A stretch of 62,000 nucleotides of DNA from Branchiostoma floridae (Eukaryota; Chordata; Leptocardii; Amphioxiformes; Branchiostomatidae). The stretch spans positions 16,534,290 to 16,596,289 of the forward strand of contig NC_049981.1 of assembly GCF_000003815.2 (NCBI RefSeq), written 5' to 3'. Every line of letters starts with the position of its first letter. Position 1 is the stretch's first letter. Positions 10,017 through 21,705 of this stretch are shown one piece after another. The translations under genes and the position numbers were made by a program. Below the pieces are notes generated by a model that did not search any database, was not told where the DNA came from, and saw only the letters and a list, made by a program, of their open reading frames with translations.

Positions 10017-13000
10017 TTGATTTCTCCATACACTTAAAAGGCCAAAGGTCAGTCACATCAGTTCTTGCCATGTCTTTTCTTGTTTTGGCGACGCCTGAGG
10101 GGCTAGCCTAACAGTATAGTATGTGCCCAATTGGCAGAATTTAGGGGTTTTTTTTCGCGTCTGCGTAGTACGTAGTTGCATCATTAATTTGGAGGGGAAT
10201 AACGCAGGAAAGGGTTGACGGATCGTCACGATATTTGTAATGTATATAGCTCTGGAGATGACGTGCATAATTATATACATGTTATACAAATTAGGGGATA
10301 ATAACAATGATAACAGTTTATAAATTCACCTCATTTCATGATAGGATACTCAAATTAAACATTTCATATGTGTAACTGAAAAAGTGAGAAACATCAGCCT
10401 AACTGTGTAGCATATGACGTCCGGTTGACCAATATTCCAAGAAATCTACAGCAATTCGTCCGCGTGAGCGAAGGCTTCGGATGATTTTCGGCTGGACCGG
10501 AGTTCGCGGGGCACTTCCAGCTATGATTAAATTCAGCAAGGCCTCGGTGACGATTTTTCAAATTTTTTGTTAAGTTTAAGATTGCTCTATTGCAAAAATT
10601 CCTGTTAATATTATTGCTTTTAGGATGTCAATCCATCCCACTCATGCCCTACATATTTCCCAACACTCAGAAGTTAAAGTTGATCCAAATATTAGCTTTT
10701 TACCGGGTTAGTCGATTCTCACTTTATCCATGTCCAAGATATGCTACCATGAAGCGGCATATTTTCAGCGAAAAATACAGCCGATACTCAGGCGATGCTG
10801 ATATTCGGCGAGATGTGACCGATCTACAAATTCGGTCTGCGTTCGCATGGATTGTAAATCCGGCTAAGCTACACGGGCAAATGAAACCCTANNNNNNNNN
10901 NNNNNNNNNNNNNNNNNNNNNNNNNNNNNNNNNNNNNNNNNNNNNNNNNNNNNNNNNNNNNNNNNNNNNNNNNNNNNNNNNNNNNNNNNNNCGGACGCAA
11001 AACAAGGTCTTCGAGGACGTTATTTCGTGCCCCACTATTTTCAGTTGCATGTTTTACATGGTTAAACAAAAACTACAAGTACTGTACTGGCCATTTTAAA
11101 TTGATAATCAGCATGATATTGTTGATACGACACTGGAATGTTTTAATGCGCACTACCTCGAATGGACGAACATTTGACCTAATGTAAAACGAATTTGTAG
11201 TTAAGACTCCCTCGTACAGACTTTCTGGCTCTATCCATAAAGAATCCTACTTTCAGCACAGTAAAACGACTCTGAATACAAGTAACGGTACTTTGATTTT
11301 ACCTTTACAAGGAATACAAATATCGAACCATGCCATTTGTCTATCCCAGTTATAAAACCCATCGCTGCTCTCTTTTGATGCGAAATTATAGCTATGCAAC
11401 GCTTGTAAACACTCATCGACTTTATTATAGCTAAGCTAACTCTGTGAACGTTTGCCAACCTCCTTAGTTCGTTGAACTCTACTGTACATAAACTAGGTTT
11501 TAGTTATCAGGAGGCAGATCCAATATCGTACAACTAGAATGCTTTAACCTTCGTTACCCTTTATTTCTAGTAGTTTCAATGGTACTTTAACTTGGGTATG
11601 ATATAGCTAAATAACGTTTGTAATCCCTGCACCTGGTAAGCAGAGATAAAACCTACTTTTGTTGCGTCTGGCAGTGGAATACTCAACAAGATGTATTGTT
11701 GGCGACTATGACTAACAACGCTACACTACCTTTCTGTATCAAAATATTAAGCATTTTTTGTTCGGATCTAGCTATTTTACAAGCCTTTGGCAATGAATAT
11801 GTTAAAAGGATGGACATTTCTCGGGTTCACAGCTCTCTCAACAACCTACGAAATAAGCGAAGCAGTGAAGTTTTTGTGGGCTCCCAGTTACGAGGTTTTC
11901 CCTTGAAAATAGTTTGGTTTAAGCCATTATGCCGTAAAATGTAAGGGTCCAGCTGTATGGTTCAATTTTCCCAGAGGCTGTCGTAAAATCCTGTAATGGC
12001 TCGAAGGCTTTTAGAGAAGGCCACCAAAAAAGGACGCAAAAGCGGAAGCCAAGTTGCATGACAGTCCAAGAGGCCGTTATCATTCACGTATAATTGTGAA
12101 GACTATTGGTACGCACAATGATGCTCTCTGCCATTACTGTCTGTTCTAAAACAGGCATCACAAAAATGCTAATGGTTTCTTACGACGTGCCTTACTTGTA
12201 ATGGACCTTCACCCTGTACAGGATGTTTGAATGACAAATACTCTGCTTAGTATCTCAGGTGACGGCTTCAGAAAGATGGCATATGTTATAGGATATAAAG
12301 TACCGTGCAAGCAGCATTTTTAAGTTGAAATATCAGTTATTTTTTCCATGATTGACGCATTGTCAGGGTACTAAAATGTGTTATTTGGTAACATGCGATG
12401 CATACAAATAATATTTTACTTCATTTCAGAAAGATGAGTGAAAATCAATACGCTTGAATTATGTTGTAATTTTTGTTTTGGAACTGGAGCTATAGTGCAC
12501 ATTCCGTTGGTCATTATTAATCAAAATTATGTTGCCAGTGAGAAGAGACATATGCACTCCGATATTAGTGAGCAGTAGAAATGTTGATTGCAAAGTCGTG
12601 CCAGTATAGGTGTATTTTGAGGTGTTGAAAGACCCTGATAGGTTCAAAATGCTACTGTCGTGATTGACAAAAAAGGAAATGCTTTTTGATCTGAATGAAG
12701 ATCTCACAGAGGTGGTAGGGCAATGTCCTAGTGCCAGAAAGTTCGACGCGTAAGGCTCATTTCCTGTTGCCAGAGTCTGCTTGTTCATCCTCCCATATAT
12801 AAGTTCTATCTATAAAGTACTATCTATATTGCCTCTCTAAAAATCGTTTAACATTGTCATTGATGAGTAGCTGATGAGGATGATAATATTAGTACAGGTG
12901 CCTAACAGACACTTACAGTATTCTCTTCAGAAGGTGATCTTCTTTTGCAATATTAGTGCAATTTAGCTGAAACACGTAAAGGGACTCTCGAGCTCCATTT

Positions 13001-13171
13001 TTAGACCATATCTTTTTCAATCACTGTTTTACGGCACATTAATCTATTCCTTCTGGCACTCTCCTTACAGTAAATTTTACAGTCAATTGCTTTAATAATT
13101 CCAAATGGACCGTACGACCATGTTTGCCGCCGTTCTCTTGTTACAAACTTTATTTACGACTTTTGAAAGCT
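10017..13171. other. No recognised gene; includes 100-N gap
   Basis: AT-rich with scattered open frames under about 110 codons and no motif or exon signature I trust. The gap is at 10892-10991. Part of 10017-10300 may be the decayed 5' continuation of the adjacent LINE. Confidence 0.55.
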
Positions 13172-13569
13172 NNNNNNNNNNNNNNNNNNNNNNNNNNNNN
13201 NNNNNNNNNNNNNNNNNNNNNNNNNNNNNNNNNNNNNNNNNNNNNNNNNNNNNNNNNNNNNNNNNNNNNNNNNNNNNNNNNNNNNNNNNNNNNNNNNNNN
13301 NNNNNNNNNNNNNNNNNNNNNNNNNNNNNNNNNNNNNNNNNNNNNNNNNNNNNNNNNNNNNNNNNNNNNNNNNNNNNNNNNNNNNNNNNNNNNNNNNNNN
13401 NNNNNNNNNNNNNNNNNNNNNNNNNNNNNNNNNNNNNNNNNNNNNNNNNNNNNNNNNNNNNNNNNNNNNNNNNNNNNNNNNNNNNNNNNNNNNNNNNNNN
13501 NNNNNNNNNNNNNNNNNNNNNNNNNNNNNNNNNNNNNNNNNNNNNNNNNNNNNNNNNNNNNNNNNNNNN
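13172..13569. other. Assembly gap (398 N)
   Basis: Run of N. Open frames across it have no evidential value. Confidence 0.95.
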
Positions 13570-15600
13570 GTAGAGGAGTTAAGACTGGGTGTCAGCAATC
13601 TGTTCAGGGCATCTGGATCTTTTCAAATAACCTTTCCTACCTACAGTTTAAGTTGAATATGTCTCTAACATGCGGGTATCCCAGGAGCTTGTTCTCGTCA
13701 GCTGCATGAAGACCACTTTACCAGACCTGCTGTGTGATGACAAAGAGGGGAGAAAATGTCTAAACATTGACCCCATATATGGAAAGAGGTTTTGCCTGCT
13801 TTAAGGATTACACATTTCCCTGTTTGTTAATCATGGCCTTTTTTGTCAACCAACTGAAGGGGGTGCCAATAAGGAGTATCTTCTTAAAGACGCCTGCTGA
13901 CAGTCAGAATAGATTGATAAGGTATGTCGGAAAGCATACTAGACACTCCCTGTTTGTACCAACACTAAGTAGTTCATCTCCATTATACAGCAGGTTCTAA
14001 CGAATCTCTTGTTGCGTTTTGTCCAAATGCCATTGTCTACGACAATCCGAGAGTGCGTTTGCTTTGCAATAACTTACATTTTCAAAATTCCCGCAACAGC
14101 CTCCGAAAGCCTATGGCCTAAACACGGTGAAGTACAGTCATATCAACTTGCGTGCCCATCTACTAGATACTTACTTAATTTTATTCTTAACTCAGGAACA
14201 TAACTTCTTTTACTACATACTAGACACGTTGTTTCTTTACGATTCCGTGAAAAGTCTGTTTGCTTATATTGGAATTGTAGATAACGAGTGCAGGGGTCAT
14301 CCTCCAATTTACCAGTATAGTACCACTGATAGAGTTTGGCATGGTAGAAAGTTCTGCCAGCTGCGTATGATTGAAACTGCAATAATGGAAAGTAATGTGC
14401 AAAACGTGCTCGGAAACTCTAATAAAAAGGAGCCATTTGCTTACACGCTGACATTATGACAGTTCCTTGGGTATTGTTTATTGCGACCAACGTTCAGTGC
14501 TATATACCTACGACCGAAGATTTTATGTTATTTGATTCTTTTTTAAGAAAATGGTATAATTTCCAATCTATGATTACAATTCATATGTCCATGTGGTCCA
14601 GACAGAATAGAATTTAAATGTTTCACAATGTAACGAAAAGGCTTTGGCGAATTACTGATTTATATAAACGTAAAGTTCATATGACTGTTTATAAGGGAAA
14701 CTTAAAAGATAATGTTAACACATCATGTTTGCATTTTAGAGGCCCAAAATTGATCTAAAAGCACGTACCAAATTTTGACTTAAAATTCACGGTTTTCTTT
14801 CAATAAGACAGACTGGATGTCCGTACAACTGTCATTACTTTTGTGTATTTTCTTTCATTTCCGGCGGATTACAGTTGGCGCCTTTCGACCTTTAGGCTAC
14901 TATCTTAAATCGTGGCTCTAAAGTGAAAAGCCTTGTTTAGCAGACGACCTGAGAGTCCGGTATTTAAAAGAAGTTTCTGTTGTGTGTACAATGTGCAATA
15001 TCTCTGATTAAAGGCTTCCAGAAGATCTTATACTTCTTCACCATTATCGCTGTCACCATCGATGATTTTTCCCCTTACTCTTTAATTAGATATTACATTG
15101 TTAATTGTCAACAGTATAGAATCTTTCGTTCCTCGAATTGTCTACATCTAACGTTGCAATTTTTATGTTAAAGAAATTGATGAATTATTTATTTTATGGG
15201 TACATTCTATCTACCATAGACTTTTATAAATGTCTCGTATACACAGTATAACTGAATGCTTGATTCTGTATTTGACTAAAAAAGAAAAAGAACATGTATA
15301 ACCTAGATTCACTATTGCAGAATACATCTTTAAAGCAACCTTACAACTCCAAGGACGTGCCTGATTATCTATGCAGGTAGAAAGAGGGCCGTAGCTCAAA
15401 ATTGTACTCATGCTTTATTAACTGTTTTGACATTTTACTCGGAAAGTAACTGGTTAAGAACGGTCTCGTCAGCTTCATTATCTTTTAAATGTTACATTTC
15501 TTGCGACCTTGTCATTGACTTTGTACTACATTATCTGTAATCGTTTGCCAAACCGTTTGAAATGCCAATGTTGTGAATATTAATGGTAGAACTGTGAGAG
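13570..15600. other. No recognised gene
   Basis: Short open frames only, with no domain, RNA gene or clear repeat seen. Confidence 0.5.
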
Positions 15601-15604
15601 TAAA

Positions 15605-15849
15605 GGTGGTATCTCACTGCACTTGGGGCACCAGTGCGGCACTGCGGGGTTCGTTCAATGTCGCACTGTTGTGTAATTTTCTCCGATTTTTTATAATTTA
15701 GATAATACTTAATACGTAAAAGCATGACTTAGAGGACAACAAAATATAGAAAACGTAAAAAAAATTCGGTCTTCATGTCTGAAATTCGTTGCGTATCTTT
15801 CGAACCCCATAGTGCCAAACCGGTGCCCCAAGTGCAGTGAGATACCACC
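15605..15849. mobile_element. MITE with 49-bp terminal inverted repeats and TAAA target duplication
   Basis: The left end begins GGTGGTATCTCACTGCACTT and the right end is its reverse complement. Over 49 bp the two ends match at 44 positions. The 245-bp element is flanked by TAAA on both sides (15601-15604 and 15850-15853) and has no coding capacity. Because the flanks extend the palindrome, the exact TIR/TSD border could shift by one base. Confidence 0.8.
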
Positions 15850-15920
15850 TAAAGGCCCCCATTCCAACAGAGGGAGATTACGTTGCGTCCTTTCCACCGA
15901 CTGAACTGGATTTGTGGAAC

Positions 15921-16109
15921 CCCTTACTAATATCATGCAAAATTGAAAACTATGATTGAAAAAAAAAACACAAAACGTAGGTTTTCTATCTCTGAAAATG
16001 ATTTAAGAACTCATGTAAAATGATATGTTTTTTATCTATGAAATCAATCTTGACAAACTTTATGTCGCATCTTTGGTCTCAGCAGCTCGGTTGACGTCAT
16101 GACTAACTA
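15921..16109. repeat. First copy of a gap-flanking duplication (likely assembly artefact)
   Basis: 189 bp nearly identical to 16397-16585, differing mainly by one-base length changes in homopolymers and similar sites. This copy ends exactly at the N run. Confidence 0.85.
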
Positions 16110-16396
16110 NNNNNNNNNNNNNNNNNNNNNNNNNNNNNNNNNNNNNNNNNNNNNNNNNNNNNNNNNNNNNNNNNNNNNNNNNNNNNNNNNNNNNNNNNNN
16201 NNNNNNNNNNNNNNNNNNNNNNNNNNNNNNNNNNNNNNNNNNNNNNNNNNNNNNNNNNNNNNNNNNNNNNNNNNNNNNNNNNNNNNNNNNNNNNNNNNNN
16301 NNNNNNNNNNNNNNNNNNNNNNNNNNNNNNNNNNNNNNNNNNNNNNNNNNNNNNNNNNNNNNNNNNNNNNNNNNNNNNNNNNNNNNNNNNNNNNNN
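16110..16396. other. Assembly gap (287 N)
   Basis: Placed between two near-identical 189-bp copies. The true gap length is probably zero or negative (overlapping contig ends). Confidence 0.95.
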
Positions 16397-16585
16397 CCCT
16401 TACTAATATCATGCAAAATTGAAAACTATGATGAAAAAAAAAAACACAAAACGTAGGTTTTCTATCTCTGAAAATGATTTAAGAACTCATGTAAAATGAT
16501 ATGTTTTTTATCTATGAAATCAATCTTGACAAACTTTATGTCGCATCTTGGTCTCAGCAAGCTCGGTTGACGTCATGACTAACTA
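16397..16585. repeat. Second copy of the gap-flanking duplication
   Basis: Begins exactly at the end of the N run and matches 15921-16109, then continues into unique sequence. Confidence 0.85.
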
Positions 16586-17988
16586 AGAGTTTTCACAAAA
16601 CATCCAATTAACATATCCCGTTCAGAAGTATTGCTTAGAGTTGCTCAAAGCCCATTCCCGTGGTGAGTAGAAATAACAAAAGGAATCTAGAATTATGGGA
16701 TAGTCAGAAGTGTTGACGCCGTAAGGTATTTAGAACATGCGGGTAAGGTAAGTCTTTACGGAAGATTACTTCGCAGCTTTGTAAGGTATTTTTGATTCTT
16801 TTGAGCTTTAGTCTCATGTAAAGCCACACGAGTTGAGAAGAGATTTGAAGTAATAGCATTGTGCCTGCGGCGGGGATTTCCCATACCTTCATTAAGTCCA
16901 TTCGACAGAAAATCGCTTTCTCTTTTTGCGTGCATTTAGAAACAATTTGATGCTTCACATGCACGCCCTGGCAATGTAGTCAACAATGATTTTTCTACTC
17001 TTCTTTTATCAATATAAGAATAATTGCAAGCCATGTCTGAAGCATTAAAATAAGTGACAATGCTTAAAGTCTAGAGACACTGCTACTTACATACTTCGTG
17101 TGTCTTCGGTTCTTTGACATAGCATTCTCATTAACATTATAGTGTTCATTTAAATCATTTAGTCATGCATTATTAGGGAAACTATGTCTAGGTCCTTGTT
17201 TGTAGGCAGCTGTTGCTTAGAAGAGGAGCTGATAACTAGCTTCGAATGTCTTTTTATCTATCCTGACATAAACATGGCATTAAGATTTGTGTTATCTTGA
17301 TTCCCCAGCCACCCTTAGTGAATCAAGCTTTTATCTTAGTCAGTCAGACACCTTTCAAGAAGATGTTTGCTGACAAATGGCTGCATGATATATTGAAACA
17401 AAGATATCAAAAGACAGCCGTTAAGCGTCAATACATTAATTATTGTACGAGTATATTACAACCATGGTTGGTACCTAGTCTTTCTGATTGTGTGAAATAT
17501 TCCTGGCAAAATTTCTTCAATTCATGATAACTAAAAGTATTATCGCATTAAGTATGCTACTTATGATCAATATATATTAACGATTGTATAGGAATTCCAT
17601 GCACCATGGATGCGCTATAATGATCTTTATTGCATATGCCAGCAACGTATATGATTGTCGTTAATTATCTGTAGTCATTAATGTGAAGTCTTTCGGGTTT
17701 CATATTTCATACAGTCATGTTTGAAGATAAAAGAAGACCTGCTGTAAAATAACGTTCGCCTTGAGGCTATTCTATTGCGAGGGGAATACTATCAGAAAAG
17801 AGGTATTTTGCAGCAGTCAGCTCAACTCTTTAACAGGTTGGAACTGCTTCTGAAACTCATCAAAACTTTCTTTCTTTGATGTAATAGCTACATAAGGGGT
17901 TGGTTTTACATCTTACAGTGCTGGCCATGCAGAAGCCTAAATACGGATAGAACCATTCCGAAAGTCAAATATCAATTCGTATAAATTA
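16586..17988. other. No recognised gene
   Basis: AT-rich with no supported exon, RNA gene or repeat. Confidence 0.5.
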
Positions 17989-18343
17989 TCGTTTATTGAT
18001 TAGTTATTCCAAAGTAATTATTCCAAAGTCCTAGTTGTATCGGCCAAAAGGAAGCCGTTCGTGTCATGTGTTGCGCTACGTTTCCATCTAAAAACACACG
18101 TCATATAATGAGGAGCTGGTTTAACCGATTATGGCTGCCCCACACGTTACCATTGGGTCAGACTGGCGTTGTCTGATATTGGCGTAACAAAATATAAGGT
18201 TTACAACTCCATAAAACATAGACTGCGTTCTGTGCTTCAGAAATATGTGAGCATGTTCACATAACAAAAATTATGTTATCTGAAGCTCTTGTTCTTTCTT
18301 TCTCTCAGGAAACTGGCGTATATGTAATAATATCTACATTGAA
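17989..18343. repeat. First copy of a second gap-flanking duplication
   Basis: About 355 bp, nearly identical to 18609-18961 with single-base indels. Ends exactly at the N run. Confidence 0.85.
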
Positions 18344-18608
18344 NNNNNNNNNNNNNNNNNNNNNNNNNNNNNNNNNNNNNNNNNNNNNNNNNNNNNNNNN
18401 NNNNNNNNNNNNNNNNNNNNNNNNNNNNNNNNNNNNNNNNNNNNNNNNNNNNNNNNNNNNNNNNNNNNNNNNNNNNNNNNNNNNNNNNNNNNNNNNNNNN
18501 NNNNNNNNNNNNNNNNNNNNNNNNNNNNNNNNNNNNNNNNNNNNNNNNNNNNNNNNNNNNNNNNNNNNNNNNNNNNNNNNNNNNNNNNNNNNNNNNNNNN
18601 NNNNNNNN
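18344..18608. other. Assembly gap (265 N)
   Basis: Flanked by the two copies of a duplicated segment of about 354 bp. Confidence 0.95.
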
Positions 18609-18961
18609 TCGTTATTGATTAGTATTCCAAAGTAATATTCCAAAGTCCTAGTTGTATCGGCCAAAAGGAAGCCGTTCGTGTCATGTGTTGCGCTACGTTT
18701 CCATCTAAAAACACACGTCATATAATGAGGAGCTGGTTTAACCGATTATGGCTGCCCCACACGTTACCATTGGGTCAGACTGGCGTTGTCTGATATTGGC
18801 GTAACAAAATATAAGGTTTACAACTCCATAAAACATAGACTGCGTTCTGTGCTTCAGAAATATGTGAGCATGTTCACATAACAAAAATTATGTTATCTGA
18901 AGCTCTTGTTCCTTTCTTTCTCTCAAGAAACTGGCGTATATGTAATAATATCTACATTGAA
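18609..18961. repeat. Second copy of the second gap-flanking duplication
   Basis: Matches 17989-18343 along its full length and then continues into unique sequence. Confidence 0.85.
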
Positions 18962-21290
18962 GCAATTTACAGGTGCACGAGAGGTACAACATTGTCATAG
19001 GATTTAACAAAGAATACAGGTTCAGAAAAGTCAGTAGCATCATGTAAACTGTTAACTTGAATGACACACTTCTTCTATTCTTTTTACATATTTTACATAT
19101 TTCTGCTACATACAAATTACATTTTTGCTCATACGGGTATAACATTACAATGAAAATAAGTGATATCACTTTTGTCACATTTTGTCTTAAGTAAATTTCA
19201 GGATAAAGACATCTAAGTCAATACATTTTTCTAACTCTTTTAGGGTTGAATATCTTCTCTTTGAATTTTTGAAAATTTTCTCTGGTTTCCTTACTATTAA
19301 ATTCTATTGAAGTTTCTTTAACTCACTGACCTTAACAACAACCTATTACCAAATGTCAGACTCGTAAAAGCGTGAAATTGATTGAAATTTAACATCGGTA
19401 TAAATATGCTATCGATATATATGAAGTTTTTGAACGTATATAGATCATTGTTTTTGAACACCTAATAAGACCGTGGATTAAATGTACATTGCATCGAAAG
19501 CAACGTTTGTACAAACATTATTCACACATGTCTAATAAACGGTAAGATTCTGACATCACAAGTCATGTAGATAAAAGTAGAGACGTCAAGTCTAAATGTC
19601 ATCGCCGCTGCCTAGAGCTAACAATTAAAAGAGGCTTAAGAAAAAAGACCTACAACAAATGTTTGTTGTCATTATTTCGTTTGCTCCTAAATACTTATTT
19701 ACTTGCCGACTGCTATAATGTTAACTTCTGTTCAGCAAATCTTATACTAATACGGCCCTGTATTCCCTCGCGGTTCATGATCTTGTGATTTTCAGTTATA
19801 GCCTTTAATCCGGTTAAAATAGGATTTCTTGTGCAACTCCAAATATAGTGATTAACAACAAGGATGCATTGTTTTGGGTGCCAATGCTTTTACTTTCAGT
19901 AACGTCTTCTGCAGTACCAGCAGATAATGTCTTTAAAACAAATTCAATTGCCATCCTACAATCAATAACTCTTGCGTACGGAAGGTATGGTTATCGATAT
20001 ATGTATGGCAATAGACATGTACCTCTTATTGAATTAGCTAATATCCCTATACAATACGCACAGCCAATCTTTATGCCTGTGAAAACAATTAGATGAGTAG
20101 AAATCTATTTCGTAGATAAGAAGACAACTTGTCATCTATTCTGTAGTGCAAGAGTTATTGGCAGTATGCATCCATCATTTATAGTTGACAAGCGTGCAGA
20201 TGTAAGGAATCACCCATCTCGAATCACTTAGGATGACTGTTGTACCCATGTCTGAATAATGTACTAAAAGGTTTTGTTCGCCTCTGCACCATAAAAGGAG
20301 ATATGTATAGACGTGAAGTTACTAGTGCAGGTTCACATCGGTAGACTGTCGTCTCAGCACGTGATTCTTCAGACTGGTTCGCCGGTTGGAGTTCATCTGT
20401 AGGTAAACAGTTGTAAACAGCAGTTTAAAAATGTATTTCTTGTACCACGAGATAGGCAATGAGTATAAAACTGAATGTTACACTCTCACACGTATAATCA
20501 TTGGTGTTTTTAACAGTTGATAATACTAGTGCGTTGTGAAGAAATGCTGCACAGGGGAAAAGAGATTTCAAGACCAATGAGTTGTTGTTTTTTCTATTGC
20601 CAAGTATATCATTATCATAATAACGTTTTTGCAAGTTCATACCCTAGGGCTAATTGCGATCAAAGCAAACTATAATAGACAGTGTTGGTTTGGCCCCATT
20701 CCACTAGAAAGCGATCACCGGTCGACGGCTCGTCCGTCCAAGTAATCTATCTAAATCCAGGTCGCAGCTAGGTCACTGCCCCAGTGGAACTGGAGTATAA
20801 GCTATTAGAGTGTCTGAGCTATCTTGTGTCGGCAGTGGAATATGTAATGCCCGAGGTATTGGTGTCACTATAGTATGGTAGTCTGAGTCACACAGGCAAA
20901 CCCTCCATTTGTATGCATTGTGGATGATGCGATGAAACGCAATTCCATTTCCTTTCTGTCTGATCTAGCCCAGGCCTTAAGTATGAGTCATCTAAATGTA
21001 TTCATTAGGTAAATGGCATTATGAAAGTGAAAACATAGTAAAAATCACGTACGCAACCTACGACCTATCGGTATAAATGCTACGAAAACATTGCAAAATG
21101 ACTATTCGGATGCGTAAGAAATCAACGGTCATCAAACAGACCACTCTCCCCAGTACACTGTTATCCAATGCCGAAATCGACATTCCAATACAAGCCATTC
21201 TTCTTTGTCACAACCTTCCATTTGCCACTTTGGCAATTCCTCACTCCGTCTCGCTAACATCGATTTGCTGCGGAAAAATTCAAACTACTT
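18962..21290. other. Downstream of the glutamate receptor gene; no recognised gene
   Basis: No supported exon. A small GC-richer patch at 20692-20796 has weak inverted ends around TTCCACT and may be a short MITE. Confidence 0.5.
20692..20796. mobile_element. Possible short MITE (weak)
   Basis: Starts CCCCATTCCACTAGAAAGCG and ends in an imperfect inverted counterpart containing AGTGGAACTGG. The ends share only a core and no target duplication was found. Confidence 0.3.
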
Positions 21291-21291
21291 C

Positions 21292-21297
21292 TTTATT
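21292..21297 (-). promoter_or_regulatory. Candidate polyadenylation signal of the glutamate receptor gene
   Basis: TTTATT on the + strand is AATAAA on the - strand, about 145 bp beyond an in-frame TAA at 21441-21443. It supports exon 9 being the terminal exon if the donor at its end is not used. Confidence 0.4.
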
Positions 21298-21440
21298 GAC
21301 CTTTCAAAGAAAAATAACAAACATAATCACTGAACCAATTAATGAAAAATGAACAATCAAGAAAATATCAACAATAATCTGACCGTTATCTACAATATTA
21401 ATAATATACCAGAAATTCAGAAAGGTCTAATATAATGTAA

Positions 21441-21705
21441 TTATAACAAGAATTCCAAACAACTCACCTTCTTTAACTTTTCTCCGAAGTTGCAGAAGCG
21501 ATAGTATATGACTTGGACGGCCGTGACGACAACAGCCAAAATGGCGGCCGCTCCTAGTACATAGAAAACGCCCAGGAAGATGTCCAGACCCAGTGCCGAG
21601 GCTTCGTTGACATTAGACGACTGCCCATCAAGTGGACAGCCGTCCTTGGGCCACCATTTGTCCCGTAGTTCGCTCATCTTTCCACTTTCTTGGAGCTTTA
21701 ATATT
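21441..21705 (-). CDS. iGluR exon 9: end of S2, M4 and short tail
   Basis: Acceptor CCTCTTCAG|A at 21705. Residues 430-508 include [16 protein letters not shown] (C452 of the S2 disulfide), the M4 helix ([20 protein letters not shown]) and a basic end KLKK. A strong donor AAG|GTGAGT lies at 21467/21468. If it is used, a further C-terminal exon exists that I did not find. If not, eight more codons lead to TAA, with AATAAA 144 bp further on. Confidence 0.85.

Noticed and set aside
12459-12788. 109-codon - strand frame
   Set aside because: Low-complexity Ser/Thr/Asn composition, no motif and no splice context.
13092-13656. Open frames across the 398-N gap
   Set aside because: Most of the length is N; the sequenced ends carry no motif.
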